This document shows positions 10,497-23,093 of a DNA stretch of 64,000 nt, one piece after another. Numbering within the stretch: position 1 is the first letter of the stretch; the number at the start of each line of letters is the position of its first letter. The position numbers and the translations under genes were made by a program. The stretch comes from Humulus lupulus (Eukaryota > Streptophyta > Magnoliopsida > Rosales > Cannabaceae), in the NCBI RefSeq assembly GCF_963169125.1, contig NC_084794.1:86721018-86785017 (forward strand), read 5' to 3'. The notes beneath the pieces are model-generated. The model worked only from the letters and a program-made list of their open reading frames with translations. It did not search any database and was not told the origin of the DNA.

Positions 10497-10854
10497 ACCT
10501 GGGCATTAATGAGTGTATAAAGAGCCTCTGAGTCTCTTGGGATCCTTTTGTATGTGTTCTGATCAAGTTTCCACGAGCTGAATATCTTCAAGGAGCTAGT
10601 GATCAAAGATTATTTGAACCTTAGTTCGAATTAACTTTAGAGCGCCCAAAGGAGAATCCGACCACCATAAGTCTCGAACTGTATCGTTAACCTAAGAGGC
10701 GGCCTGCTAATAACCTGAATGTCGTATTGCCAAGTTCCAACTCGAGCTACTCACATCATTAACCAGAAGTTCTACTTGGCTGCTTTTTCGCATATCCATC
10801 TGCCAGCTGTACCCCTAGCTGAGTGATTAAACTCGTTCTAATTTTTAGGGTACA

Positions 10855-11314
10855 ATAGATAGACATCTTAGTAAAGGTGTTATATGTACTAGATATTATA
10901 TATGACAGGACCAATAATAATTAATTATTTTTATAAACTTGTCGTTTGACATAAAGATTTGATTCTTATCATAATAGATGATCATTTTAGATCAATCTAA
11001 ATCATGAGTATTCATGAACTCCTATTTTTGTTTATTGGATCTTTTGATTCACTCGTTAAGGTTTCTTAGTATAATGAGGCTAATGAATTTTGTTTGGGAG
11101 ATTCAATATCATGAATGGCTGGGAACACGAACGACAATAATGGAATCCATACTTTCCTAACAGATTGAATATTGGTTCCCTTAAGGGTTAATTCTGGAAC
11201 TGAATAGTTATTGAGCTCAAATCTATAATTTGATTATAGATTAATTATTCCATAGTGAATTAATTGTACTTAAAGATCAAGAGGAAATTGGAAGGGTAAA
11301 ACGGTAATCTTGTC
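10855..11314 (+). repeat. Fragment of a copia D-type LTR, plus strand
   Basis: The block GATGATCATTTTAGATC, then CATGAACTCCTATTTTTG and GATCTTTTGATTCACTCG, matches the sense strand of the copia D LTR (the reverse of about 9960-10080). The fragment has no LTR termini. It lies between the family C LTR end and the B LTR start. No coding potential. Confidence 0.6.
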
Positions 11315-13741
11315 TATAACGCCCTAGATAGACAAGACCATTACATTGTGTTTTAAATAGTGATAAACTCTCTAAACAAGTCTCTTTGCCATAAACATGT
11401 AACTAAACGTGATTAATGGTTTAGGGTTAATTTTTTTGGTGAAAAGGAATAACCATTCCCATAAAAATATTTAAGTTCATACATGGGATCCCAAAATAAC
11501 ATTTAAAAGGATAATTACAGTTCAAAAGTTACAATTAGCCGACCTAAGTGGAAAAATAGGGTTTGACTTTACTTCCCCTGAGAAACCCTAGCCTTGGTGG
11601 TCGAGAAATCGCGTATGTACACGTCGCCACCGATGCTCTCAAACTCATGGCTGGTTTAGCTTCCGTTTTCCCTTACATGCACCACATAGCACCCGTGAGC
11701 CAAGGCTCAACAAGAAAACTTAAACATACTCACAAGCAGTTTGCAACATATCATAGAATCATAATAAGCATGCCTAGCAGTAATAACCCTACTCATGCAT
11801 GCATTTTATTCAGATAAGTGACTAATAAGTCATATCGGGGCCTGTTGCCATAAATACGTGACCATAGAGTCACCCCGGGGCTGCTACCCTAAATAAATGA
11901 TTAATAAGTAATACTGGGGAAAAATTCCCTAGGTTATAGGACTATAGAGTCACCCTATGGCCCATTGCCCTGTCCTCTGTATAACCAGCCTTAGATCTGG
12001 CCCAGAGTACCTAGCGCTTCAGTTTTCCAACGACCATAGGGTCAATCAAGCATATAATGCACTCCTAATTAGGCCTAACCATATCGACCAGCACTAAGCG
12101 CGTTATTGCCATCCTTGACTTATAAGTCAATGCTTTTCAATCAGATAATGCAAACATGCATACATCATCTAAAAATTATCCACATACAAAGTATTCAAGC
12201 ATGCTTAATCAAGCAATCACAGGCACAATCATAATCATGCTCATTCACAGGGGCCTAGGCCCTAATCAAATCTATGTTTAACAACTGGGCCAAGCCCTAA
12301 TCACATACATCACGAATTGGGTGCAGTTTTCTTACCTCTAGTCTAAGCACAGGTTAGTTAACCATGAACCCCGTGCACCATCTTATTCTGAGCCCTAGCG
12401 GTACCCTATTCACAACCATAATAAATGATATCAATCAATATCGAACAAATACTGACTTCTGGACCGAGTCCTAGTCTCTGGGACTTCAAATTCTACTAAA
12501 CTGGGTAGTAGAATCCTTCATGAGTCCTTTTGTTTGAGTTCCCATCACCCAATACCTAACTTGGCAAACATTCCCATTTTGAGTCGCAGAGTCCCTCACA
12601 GGTGTCGTGACTCTCCTCAAGTCAGAGAGCCCAACCTCTATTTTTTCTGGACACGGGTAGCGATGCAGCCTAGTAGGCGTCGTGGCACGATGGAGGTTCA
12701 GGGAACTGCCCAGGCTCCTGGGTTCATGAGGGTCGCGGTGCCCCAAGAACAGGATCACGACATGCCCATGAACATGGCTTTTCAAATGTTTCTCTAAGCT
12801 AATTCCTTTAAAATCCACCCTAAAACAGTGCCAAACCCCAACTGAGTTTCAGAACATCATCAACACATCACAGGCAACAAAACCCAACTCACAAACGAAT
12901 CAAAAACTCCTCAAAACCATAAAATTCAATCAAGCTTAAGAAACTCAAGGAAAACCAAACTCATAAACTTAAAAGCATAAATTACCTCTGATACAGTCGT
13001 TTCCTATCTAAATTCCTTGGCTATCAAGCTTCTAATCTTCCCTAGAATCTTTATGACTCTAACCTTGCTTGAATCTGTGCTCTAAGACTCGAGCTTCCTT
13101 CGAAAACGCTAACGAGAGTGATGAGTGAACAAGAGAGAGAGAACGAGAGTGAGACTTGTGTTTTTCTGAGTTAATGCAATCAGTTGAACCCTTATATTCA
13201 AACGGTCCCAAATGACCAAAATGCCCCTACTCAACCCGCTTCTCTCTCAACAACCTATAAGGCAAAAATGTCATTTTCACTCTCTAATCCTGCTCTATAC
13301 TCAAATTTCCCCAAATAATTATGCTAAACCCGAAATATTTCTATTTCTCCCAAAATAGGACTCACGCTACAATGAGTCCCGATAACTCTCCAGATCACCC
13401 AAAATACCCCTTGGCTCACTTCGAGTCGGGTATTTCTCTTTGTTGTGACTAAACCACACATATGCTTCCTAGCATAGTCTCATACCGAATAAATCAAACA
13501 TATCCACATAATAATGTGGTCTTAATAAATATGCACACATATATATACAAATATGCCCTCAACGGGCCAAATTATGAAAATGCCCTACTAATAAAAAACA
13601 TACCCACATGCATGCTTAATACTCCTAAACATGCCAATATAGTCATATTATAATATAACTCACATAGTTCATATAATCATGCATATCATCACATAATAAT
13701 GAAATTATATCAATTGTTGCCCTCCTAGCCCCCTAATCAAG
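11315..13741 (-). mobile_element. Family B LTR, minus strand, distal end truncated
   Basis: The plus strand begins TATAACGCCC, a one-base variant of TGTAACGCCC, and follows the reverse of the B LTR at 45478-47830 throughout. This includes the ACATGGGATCCCAAAA block near 11483 and the AGGCCTAACCATAT block near 12080. It breaks at about 13741 just before the expected TGTTACA end. Near 12655-12745 it holds the GC-rich module seen in all B LTRs, here with words unlike the other copies. ORFs 11563-11817, 12486-12818 and 13462-13653 are LTR noise. Confidence 0.8.
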
Positions 13742-14561
13742 ACTTCTCCAAACACTTTCCTACCACAACCTTGGCCTTGGTCATGATTGGGCAAAAATTT
13801 CTCATCTTAGTGGTGTTGGTGATAGAGCCCTGGTCGAGTTTCTATATTTGAGCAATTGTTGTGTGTTTGCTCAGGTGGTACTACTTGGTCTCAAGATTAT
13901 GTTTGTTGATTAGGCTCATAAGATCGAGTAGTTTGATTTTGAGCAGCGTTCACTCAACCACCTATCTCAGATAGAGGATTCTCTGGGCGATTCACATTGA
14001 ACTGAGTTTCTGTAAGACATCTGCCAGTAATCTTGCTGCTTCATTGTTACGGTGATCAACTTCTTCTTGTCATGCTTCAAGGGCTTGTTGTCGTTGCTTC
14101 ATCCAAGACTGAATGTCTGATCACTATGTAGAGTCCAAGAACTTTACTTAGCTAATTGTTTAGTAGTATTATAGTATGTATAGTATTATCTTTGTTACTG
14201 TGGATTTTTGGTTCAGACCGGGAATTATTTGGACACTCATAGTAGTACTTATAGATTTTCTAAGTTTAACCTATAGTTTAAGAATATTAAGTATAACCTA
14301 AGGTTTGATTATATGACTGATATTAAGGATAGTATTTGTTATATTATAAGGTTTAGATATCAACCAATAGGATTTTAAGCACATGTTATGAATGGTAATT
14401 AAGGATTAAGTATTTTTGAGGATTTAATTAAATAAGGGTAAAGTTTGAATGTTATAGGGTCAGTCAGCAGCTTTGAATACGTTGAAGGCTTAGTCAAGGC
14501 TGTTTACTCCATTCAAACTTAGCTAAAAATGTGTAATTTCGTGTTTAAATATTCAGCGTAT

Positions 14562-14690
14562 GCCGATATATCGCAGCTATAGGGGGCGATATATCGCAGC
14601 ACGTAGATACAGAAAACACGAGACGATACACGGTCGCCTCGGGCATACTGGCCCAGGCGATATATCGCCTACAGGGGGCGATATATCGCC
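14562..14690 (+). promoter_or_regulatory. Four palindromic CGATATATCG cores
   Basis: Four copies of the core lie about 190-310 bp upstream of the TATA box at 14873-14880. One of them is the full 16-mer AGGCGATATATCGCCT near 14655-14670. The solo LTR at 3504 has only three, so core number varies between copies of one family. Confidence 0.75.
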
Positions 14691-14872
14691 TCCTCCAGCA
14701 TGAATTCAAACTCTTTTGAATTCTTTTCCTTTCAGCCATTCAAACTTCTTCAAAAGTCCAGCATCTTTTGAACGAGTCTTCAGCCTCTGCTGAACGATTA
14801 TTCAAATGATTTTCACCTAAAAAGCCATTATTTTTATTCAAGTAAAATCAAGATACTTTCATTCCCAAACTC

Positions 14873-14880
14873 TATAAATA
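14873..14880 (+). promoter_or_regulatory. TATA box of second solo LTR
   Basis: TATAAATA in the same context (CTCTATAAATAGGACC) as in the first solo LTR. Confidence 0.75.
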
Positions 14881-16956
14881 GGACCTAGTACCCAGCCATT
14901 ATTCACCTTTTGCTCTAAGTTCAGAAGCTGCTAGTGTTAAGTAAGTGTGAGAGTGTAAACACCTGGTTTGGGAAAACTATAAGCTTAAACATCATAAGCT
15001 TATCAAACACTTTGGGAAGTGAGTTCTATAGTATTTCGGTGGAGGTGTAGATTGGTCTTTCAAGTCTTTGAGGTAACCAAAACTCTAGTTCCTTTCTGTA
15101 TTATGTTATTTTCTTTCTCATAGTCTTCTACTCAATCTCTAACCTTAATCTTCATTTTGGTTAGGGAATCTAAGTTCTTGAGCACATAAGTTCGGTAAGT
15201 GTGTTTCTCAAATGGTTTAGTCTTTCCATCTCTTTCATTTCATCTCCTTTCTTTAGACTCACTCTTTCTTATGGTTTTAGGAGTGTTCCAAAAAGTCCCA
15301 ACTCAGTCCATTATATCCCGGTAACTTTGGTAAGGAAAATAGGCTAGAATTAATATGTTTTATGTTGTTAAATGTGTTATGATATGCATGCATGTATGTT
15401 TGTAGGCTTGGGCATATGACCCATATGACTAATAAGACCCCAAATGGGTTATGGGCATATGACCTACTTAGCTAGTAGGACCCCACTAATCCCATGGGCA
15501 TATGCTTGTTTAGTCTATGGGACCCCAAGTAATAATGGCCATTATAATAAGTGTATGTTATATGTATTATGTTAAGTCTTTATGTTTCTTATGAAAATTT
15601 ATGTTTATGACTATGTGTTAGATTTTCCTTGCTGGGCATTAGGCTCATTCCTTTTTTTTTTATGTGCAGGAAAATAAGCTTTAGAGGCGGTAAGATTCGT
15701 GACGCTTAGAGGATGTGTATCGATGGTGAATGGAGTCAAGGGGCCGAGCGTTATTCGATTCGAGGATGTAGTCTTGTTTATGTTTTTATGGTTTTACATG
15801 TATTTTCCGCATTATTTATGTAATGTCTTTTATTTTAAATCATGTTTTGTTTTTAAAGACAATGGGATCCCATATCCTTCTTAGTATTCTATTTATTTGT
15901 AAGTAACTCTTATTTTACAAGTTACTCAATAAAATTATGGTATTTTCGTAAAAATGTAAGTTTTATGTATAGTTTCGTTAATGGTCCAAATAGTCTAGAT
16001 TAGTGGGTCATTACACACTACTTGTTCAGGGCTTCAGATACTAGCTCTTGGGTAGCTGCCTAATTTTCATCCATAGCAACAAACTGCTCCTGCATTTGTC
16101 CCATGACTTATCTCACCTGTTCAATATATGCAGTTATAGAATATAGACATTTAACTCTAAACAGATCCATGGTACGGTCATAACCGCGCTCACAAGACAG
16201 GGCGAATGCCCTATAATTGGTGCACGTGCCAGTTTTCTTACCACGAGCCAGCGTGGAAGCTAAAACAACCTCGAGTGTGATTCTTTTCCTGAGCCTCATG
16301 AAAATCCTAGTCACAATGTAAATGATACACTTAACAAGGATTAAATGTTACGTCGCAAATTACCTAATAAGGCTTAGGGCCTTGATTAGGGGCCAGGATG
16401 GAAAATTATGGAAAATTATGTGATTTAATTATGAAATACGTGTTTATGTGATATATATATGTATCAACTTATGATTACGTGAGTAATATTATAATATGAC
16501 TATATATACATGTTTAGGTTTATTAAATATGCATGTGGGCCAGTTTCTTATTAGAATGGAAATTTTTCGTAATTTGGCCCGTTACGGGTATATTTGGAAT
16601 ATATGTGCATATATGCGATATATGAGTGAGACCAAATTATTAGGTGGATATATTTGGGTTACTTTGAACGAGACGATCCTAGGGGGCAAGTTAGCGGGAA
16701 ATTCAAAACGGGACCTAATAACCGACTCGGGGTGAGTCAAGGGGGTAATTTGGGTATCTAGTACATTACCGGGTAATAGGGTAATGGGGATAAATATTCA
16801 AGTATATTTTTGGAGTTAGTGAGATTAGGAGGGAATTTCGGGAATTTCAACCATTTTGCTCTTGGGGACGTTTTCGGTACCCTAAGCCTCGAGGTTTGCT
16901 TAAGGTTACTTAGAGTCTAAGTAAACCACACAAACACCAAAACAGAAGGAAAACAT

Positions 16957-16959
<3 letters not shown>

Positions 16960-16997
<38 letters not shown>
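16960..16997. repeat. (CT)n microsatellite
   Basis: A run of about 19 CT units in the B solo LTR, in the region just after its likely transcription start. Not seen in the other B copies. Confidence 0.95.
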
Positions 16998-17001
<4 letters not shown>

Positions 17002-17767
17002 ACTATCTCTCTCGTTCACACACACGTTCTTAATTTCCTTGGGAATTCTTGCGATTTAGGAGGAATCAAAGCAAGCTTAGCATCGTTCTAAGCAGTAGAG
17101 ATAATGATTTCTAGCCTTGAATCTCTGTGTTTTCTATGGTTTGGCTAAGTTATGAGGTTTGGAAACTCAATTTTGAATTTAGAGATTTGGTGAGGTTTTG
17201 GCCAATTTTAGGCTTGGGTTTTGTGTTGAGGTGCTGAGTTGATTGGGAACTTCGATTTTGGGATTTGGCTATGTTTGGATAGGTTTTTGGTGAGATTTGG
17301 CTTGAAGAAATGTACGGGAAAACAAGGTTTTCATGACGAGCTGCGGCCCTATTCTTGGGGCGTCACAGCTCACATGAACGCAGGGAGAAATAGGTGCTAA
17401 AATCCCATTTGAGTCGTGGCAATTGTAGGGGGCGCTGCAACGCGTGTAGTCCAAAGGAGAGCCCTTGGGTTCTCTGACTTTGACCGGGCCACAACCCCTT
17501 TGCCTTGGGCAACGTGCTCGAGGGTGATTCTTAATATACATTGCACTCGGACCTAAGGTAAAAAAATGCACCTAGTACGTGTTAAATGTGATTATCTGCG
17601 TGGTTAGGGCTCATACCCATTAAGGAACATGGTCCTTACTGTGTTTGTATCTAATTTGCAAAGATGTATGAATAATATGTATGCATACTTGTATTATCCG
17701 AAGTATGCTTATCAGTAACTGGTTATCTGTTTATATGGTTATTTAATGTGATTATGAATAGGGCTCG

Positions 17768-19673
17768 TGTAATGAACCAACTAATTCTAGACTTTGGACC
17801 ATTAATAACTAATATACATAGACACTAATCTTAAGAAAATATACATACGAAATAGTCATAACTTTATTAAAAACTGTAAAGTAAAAGTTAAAATACATAA
17901 AAATTTGGGGTAGGATATGGGATCCCATTGTTTGAAAATAAAACATATCTTAAATTTTAAATAAATTCGTGACAAGATCAAGTGCGGAAAATACATAGAA
18001 AATATAATTAAAATGACTAAAAACAATTTCATCCTCGAATCGTTCACGCAGTCCACCAAATCCATTCTCCATCTTTACACAATCCCAAGCTGCCAAGAAT
18101 CTTATCGCCGCCATAACTATTTTCCTGCACATATAAAATAAAGGAATGAGCCTAATGCCCAACAAGGAAAATCTACTAAAAGCATGAAACATAAACATAT
18201 AACATATACTATAAACATACATCACAATTCTAACCCATGTACATGGTAAACATTGGGGTTTGCTATCTAAGCAACTATAAGCCTCAAAATACAATGAGGT
18301 TTGCTAGCTAAGCAACTATAAGCCCCAAGAACATAAAAGGGTTGGGGTTTGCTATTTAAGCAACTATAAGCCCCAAAACATATAAATATCATAACATATA
18401 AAAAAACATATTATAACATAATCATATAAGCATATAATAACTATCCTATTTTCCTTACCAAAATACCGGGATGTGAGAACAAGGATGAGATTTTGGAACA
18501 CTCTTAATACCAACAAAAAGAATGTGAGTATTTCTAAAAGAAAGAGATGAAAAGAAATGAGTCTAAACCACTGAGAAGATACTTACCGACAAGACACCTC
18601 AAGTTCAAAGAACTTAGATGCCTAACCAAGAATGGAAAATATTAATTTACGATTTGAGTAGAGAAAAACTATAAAAACTAATGAAACATACAGAAATGAA
18701 CTAGGAATAGGAATACCTTTGAATGCACTATAACCGAACTACACCTCGATATCGAAATACACATTATTAACCTTACTTCCCAAGTGTTTAATAAGCTTAA
18801 GAGGATAAAGCTTATAACCCCAACCCAAGTGTTTAACACTCTAAAGTAAACCTAGCTGCTTGAAGGCTCTTAACTCAGCTTGAAGAATGAAAGAAATGGC
18901 TGGGTACTAGGTCCTATTTATAGAGGTCAAGAATGAAAAGATCTTATTTTAGCTTGAATAAAATAATGACTATTTAATTGAAAAACATTTGAATAATCGT
19001 TCAGCAGAGGCTTAATACTCGGTCAAAAAATTATGAGGCTTGCTAAGAGGTTATGGGTTGAATTAAGCTCGGTTTCAAAATTGTTCAAAAACCTTGCCCT
19101 AGAGCCGATATATCACCCATGGTAGGCGATATATCGCCTGGGCTTATATTCCCGAGGCTCATCGAAGTGTTCGTGCAAAGTTACGTGTTTTTCGTATTCC
19201 CCGAGTGGCGATATATCGGCATACGCTGATATATTATACACGTAATGGCACTTTCTCAACCTAATTTGAATTGAGTAAACAGCTTTGACTGAGTCCTATA
19301 ACGATTTCAAAGCTGCTGGCAGACTTTGGGGTTTTCAAATATTATTCTTATAAAATTATTCCTCAAAAATACTTAATTTCTCAATAAACATGCACATGAC
19401 AAGTGTCATGATCTTATTGGTTCTATCTAAACCTTATAGTATAATAAATACCATCTTCATAATCAGCTATATTAATCAAAACTTATGTTATAATTAATAT
19501 TCTTAAACTATAGGTTAAACTTATAAAATTTATAAGTGTTGCTACGAGTGTTCAACTCAGTCCCGGCTTGAACCAAAATCCACAGTAATAAACATACTAC
19601 AACTATTACTAGCAATTACTACTAATACATCTACTACTATCTAACTAGCTAAGTAAAGTTCTTGGACTCTACA
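17768..19673 (-). repeat. 3' LTR of A2
   Basis: A 1,906-bp LTR from TGTAATGAACC to GGACTCTACA on the plus strand. The minus-strand TATA box is at 18916-18923. The palindromic ATATATC cores, one the full 16-mer AGGCGATATATCGCCT, are at about 19102-19235. ORFs 17856-18065 and 17950-18294 are LTR sequence. Confidence 0.92.
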
Positions 19674-19688
19674 ATTCTCCCCTAATAA
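19674..19688 (-). promoter_or_regulatory. Polypurine tract of A2
   Basis: The sense strand TTATTAGGGGAGAAT directly abuts the 3' LTR, the standard place for the plus-strand primer. A3 and A4 have the equivalent tract at 28237-28250 and 53259-53272. Confidence 0.75.
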
Positions 19689-19709
19689 AAAGAATTTCGT
19701 CCTCGAAAT

Positions 19710-20444
19710 TTACTTACCAAACAATTCCGGATACCGGGCTAACATTTCCTCCTCCAACTCCCACGTTGCCTCCCGTTCAGAATTATTACTCCATAGGACT
19801 TTGACTATCAGAATATTCTTGGACCATAACTGCTTCATCCCTCTATCTAGGATGCTAATCGGTCGTTCCTCGTAACTCAAGTCTTTCTGGAGTACTACTG
19901 TATCGTACTTGAGGACGTGAGATGGGTCTGACTCATACTTTCGTAGCATTGAGATGTGGAACACATTATCACTATCTACTAAGGCTGGCGGTGAGGCTAA
20001 TCTATATACAATTGCTCCCACTTTGTTCAATATCTCAAAAGGACCTATAAAACAGGGACTAAGCTTGCCTTTCTTCCCAAACCGCTTTACGCCTTTCATA
20101 GGAGATATCTTCAGGAAGAATTGATCTTCGACTTTAAAATCCACATCACGTCGCTTGGCATCCGCATAGCTTTTCTGACAACTTTGAGCAGCAAGCATAC
20201 GCTTTCTAATCAGCGCTACTGCTTCCTGAGCATTTCTAACAACTTCGGGACCAAGGAGCTGCCTTTCTCCTACCTCGTCCCAGTGTAACGGCGATCGACA
20301 CCTTCTTCCATACAAAAAATCATAAGGTGCCTTCCCGATCGTTGACTGGTAGCTATTGTTGTAGGAGAATTCTATCAACGATAAGTACTTATTCCATGAT
20401 CATCCAAAATCAAGTACACAAGCGTGCAACATATCTTGGAAAAT
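19710..20444 (-). pseudogene. Integrase C-terminus and chromodomain-like tail of A2
   Basis: A 222-codon ORF (19710-20378) starts at [14 protein letters not shown] in the integrase catalytic domain. It continues through the GPF motif (LSPCFIGPFEIL) and FHISMLRKY to the end KVLWSN...ATWELEEEM and YPELFGK, followed by the natural TAA. This ending is the group II chromodomain-type tail of plant Tekay/Del chromoviruses. It is the most intact C-terminus in the window. The 20379-20444 segment upstream is linked through a stop after SERTI. Confidence 0.88.
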
Positions 20445-21029
20445 CTATATTGTACGCTCGGACTGACCGTCTGTCTGAGGGTGAAAAGCTGTACTAAGAC
20501 TTAACTTAGTATCCATGGCTTGCTGTAAACTTCCCCAAAATCTCGATGTAAACACTGATCCTCTATCCGACACTATTGTCTTGGGAATTCCAGGCAACCT
20601 TACTATCTCTTGCACATAGATGTCTGCGTATTGATCCACTGTGTATAAAGTCTTAACAAGCAGGAAATGAGTTGACTTGGTTAGTCTATCTATTACTACC
20701 CTAGCCAAATCTTGTTGCTTACTTGTTCGTGGCAAACCTGTCACGAAATCCATAGCTATATCATCCCATTTCCATTCTGGTACGCTAAGTGGTTGCAATA
20801 AGCCTGCAAGTCGCTGATGTTCTGCTTTCACTTGCTGGCATACTAAGCATTTAGACACATACTCTGCTACATCTTTCTTCATTCTTGGCCACCAATATAA
20901 CGCTTTAAGGTCGTGACTCATCTTGGTCGGTCTTGGGTGAATTGAATATGTGGTATTGTGTGCTTCTTCTAAAATCTTCACCTTAATCCCTTGATCACTT
21001 GGCACGCAAACCCGATCCTTATATTTCAA
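20445..21029 (-). pseudogene. Integrase N-terminal and catalytic core of A2
   Basis: A 194-codon ORF. The zinc-binding HHCC module is visible as EEAHNTTYSIHP and CLVCQQVKAEHQ. The catalytic triad is complete: Asp in IAMDFVTGLP, Asp in [10 protein letters not shown] and Glu in TDGQSERTI. A TAG immediately after SERTI replaces the Gln codon present in the other copies. Integrase would insert the cDNA; here it is severed from its C-terminal part. Confidence 0.9.
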
Positions 21030-21720
21030 TAACCCCTGACTTGATATTGAGAAATCTATGGCCTTACCTTCTCAAACTGCATCCATATACACTACTAATG
21101 TGTCATCATGCTCTTATCCAATCCTTATATCTCCTAGCAGATTTGACTGGATAGACAAATTAGCCAACTTACCGATAAATACTTCTATTCCAGCATTGAT
21201 CAGTTCTTGCTGCAACGACTTTTCTATTCCAGCTAGTGCTGCTAAACTTCAATAACTCTTCCTACTTAGCGAATCGGCAACTACGTTTGCCTTTCCCGGG
21301 TGGTATAAGATTTTGCAGTCGTAATCCTTCACTAGCTCTAACCACCTGCGCTGCCTCATGTTGAGCTCCTTCTGAGTAAAGATGTACTTTAAAATTTTGT
21401 TGTCCGTATAAACCTCGCACCATTTTCCGTAAAGATAATGGTGCCAAATTTTCAATGCAACGACCACCGCTGCCAACTCCATATCGTGAGTTGGACAGCG
21501 TTGCTCGTACTGCTTCAGCTGCCTTGAGGCGTAGGCTATCACCTTGTCATTCTGCATCAGCACGCAACCCAACCTTTGTTTTGACGCATCGCAGTAGACT
21601 ACAAACTTATCGTTGAGTGTCGGTACACAGAGTACTGGTGCTGAGCATAGCTTATCCTTAAGTAGCTGGAAGCTCTCATCACATTTATCAGTCTAGTTGA
21701 ATCTTTGCTATTTTTGGGTC
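21030..21720 (-). pseudogene. RNase H of A2
   Basis: The ORF at 21249-21572 spans [20 protein letters not shown], the catalytic Glu in [12 protein letters not shown], the third Asp in EVYTDNKI and the closing [12 protein letters not shown]. The first Asp (DASK) lies just upstream in the same frame. A stop after KSY cuts the link to integrase. Degraded connecting sequence fills 21030-21248. ORFs 21058-21255 and 21262-21447 are shadows. Confidence 0.85.
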
Positions 21721-22472
21721 AGGTTGCTGAGCGAAGTGGTTATCTTAGAAAATCCCTCTACAAACCTTCGATAATAGCCTGCTAGTCCCATAACGCTTCT
21801 TCCTTCTTACGCGTTCTTTGGTCTTGGCCAATCCTTCACAGCCTCTACCTATGATGGGTCTACTGCAACTTCATCCTTGGATATAATGTGTCCGAGGAAC
21901 TCCACTTGCGAAATCCAAAACTCGCATTTCTTGAACTTGGTGTAGAGTTGATGCTCCTTTAGTCGTGATAAGATCAACCTCAAATGTTCCTCGTGCTCGA
22001 CTTCGTCCTTTGAGTATACTAAGATGTCGTCGATGAACACTACGATGAATCTATCCAAGTAATCCTTAAAGACCCTATTCATTAAGTCCATAAACACAGC
22101 TGGAGCGTTGGTAAGACCAAAAGACATAACTAAGAACTTGTAATGCCCATAACGAGTTCTAAAAGCTGTCTTAGGAATATCCTCTCTCCGCACCTTGAGC
22201 TAATGGTACCCAGACCGTAAATCAATCTTTGAAAGCATGGTCTCACCTCGAAGTTGATCAAACAAGTCGTCAATCTGGGGTAGCCAATATTTATTCTTAA
22301 TCGTTACCTTATTCAGCTTGCGGTAATCTATGCACATCTGCATGCTTCTGTCCTTTTTCTTAATGAATAGATATGGTGCTCCCCATGGCGAATGGCTCGG
22401 TCTGATGAAACCCAAGTCTAGGAGTTCTTGTAGTTGCGTCTTTAACTCCTTGAGTTCTGTAGGTGCCATTCG
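21721..22472 (-). pseudogene. Reverse transcriptase of A2
   Basis: Two ORFs in one frame (22200-22469 and 21849-22193) are separated by a single stop after LRSGYH, where the others have Gln. Motif A keeps its Asp ([10 protein letters not shown]) and motif C keeps [10 protein letters not shown]. The N-terminal finger has changed residues ([16 protein letters not shown]). The thumb and connection after 21849 are frameshifted near 21800. Confidence 0.88.
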
Positions 22473-23093
22473 CTATGGTGCCTTGGAGATAGGCTCGGTG
22501 CCCGGTACTAATTCGATCGTGAAGTCAATTTCCCGAGTCGGCGACAATCCTGGTAAGTCATCGGGAAATACTTCTGGGAATTCTCTTACAATGTGGACGT
22601 CCCAAACCTTAAGCAGTGTTTCCTTTACTACATCTGTGAAGCTGGCTAAGAATGATTGACATCCTTTTTCTATCATCCTTTTATCTTTGAGAGATGATAT
22701 TAGCAGTGTGCGTAATCCTGAAACTTGTCCCATGAAGCATAGTCTTTGGCCGTTAGGAATCTCAAACGTCACTATCATGCGTTTGTAGTCGATGGTTGCG
22801 CCATGGCGTGCTAGCCAGTCCATGCCTAGTATCACGTCAAAGTCTTTGATCTCCAATTCTATCAGGTCTCCGTCTAGTTCTACGTCCTCAATCTTGATCA
22901 GTACGCCTCGGATTATCCGTGATGATAGAACTACTTTGCCCGAAGGCAACTCTGTTACAAACCTAGTTCTAAATCTTTCACAAGGTTTGTCTAGTTCTTC
23001 TATCATTCCTAACGATATATATGAATGAGTGGCTCCTGAATCAAATAATACATAACATATATTATTGAGGATAGAAACCTGACCTGTGACCAC
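22473..23093 (-). pseudogene. Aspartic protease and linker of A2
   Basis: A 206-codon ORF that starts inside the polyprotein. The protease active site [12 protein letters not shown] is intact and the flap-like [17 protein letters not shown] follows. The linker ends [20 protein letters not shown] at the RT border. Upstream, an in-frame TAA in ALTQG*ADASNK separates it from gag, where A3 has Glu. No programmed frameshift is visible between gag and pol; all family A copies appear to be a single frame. Confidence 0.88.

Larger units (their letters stand above)
6909..10854 (-). mobile_element. Family C LTR retrotransposon, 5' part (gag, PBS, 5' LTR)
   Basis: Minus-strand order is 5' LTR (8073-10854, split by a copia LTR), PBS, then gag up to 6909, where A1 begins. 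The LTR end and PBS differ from families A and B. The LTR matches the 758-bp solo LTR at 26256-27013 at its terminus (TGTTGATGCGG against TGTTGACGCGG). The gag is long, basic and proline-rich and lacks the chromovirus capsid motifs, so a non-chromovirus Ty3/gypsy lineage such as Tat is possible. Pol is not present to confirm this. Confidence 0.75.
8073..10854 (-). repeat. 5' LTR of family C (8073-8435 plus 10497-10854)
   Basis: The plus strand opens TGTTGATGCGG and closes AGGGTACA. The two parts total about 721 bp, close to the 758-bp solo copy at 26256. A minus-strand TATA-like CACTATAAATG lies near 8305-8316. The TTTTACGTGGTTCAG string near 8187 is also present in similar form near 26370. 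The copia LTR 8436-10496 splits it. Confidence 0.75.
14127..16015 (+). mobile_element. Second family A solo LTR, plus strand, with CACTA duplication
   Basis: A 1,889-bp LTR runs from TGTAGAGTCC to GGGTCATTACA. It is flanked by CACTA at 14122-14126 and 16016-16020, a perfect 5-bp target duplication. No internal sequence is present. It is collinear with the solo LTR at 3504-5393 over its whole length. ORFs 14545-14739 and 15699-15884 fall in it and are not conserved. Confidence 0.93.
13742..16110 (-). pseudogene. Degenerate gag-like remnant, split by a solo LTR
   Basis: The reverse strand of 13742-14126 and about 16021-16110 reads as one broken protein with at least six stops: QEQFVAMDEN, ATQELVSEALNK, then SDIQSWMKQRQQALEA, NEAARLLADVLQKL and NRPENPLSEIGG. 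The first half looks like a coiled coil. The composition (Gln/Glu/Asn) resembles gag N-termini of non-chromovirus Ty3 elements. I cannot tie it to the family C gag at 6909-8014. The right border with the B LTR is approximate. Confidence 0.45.
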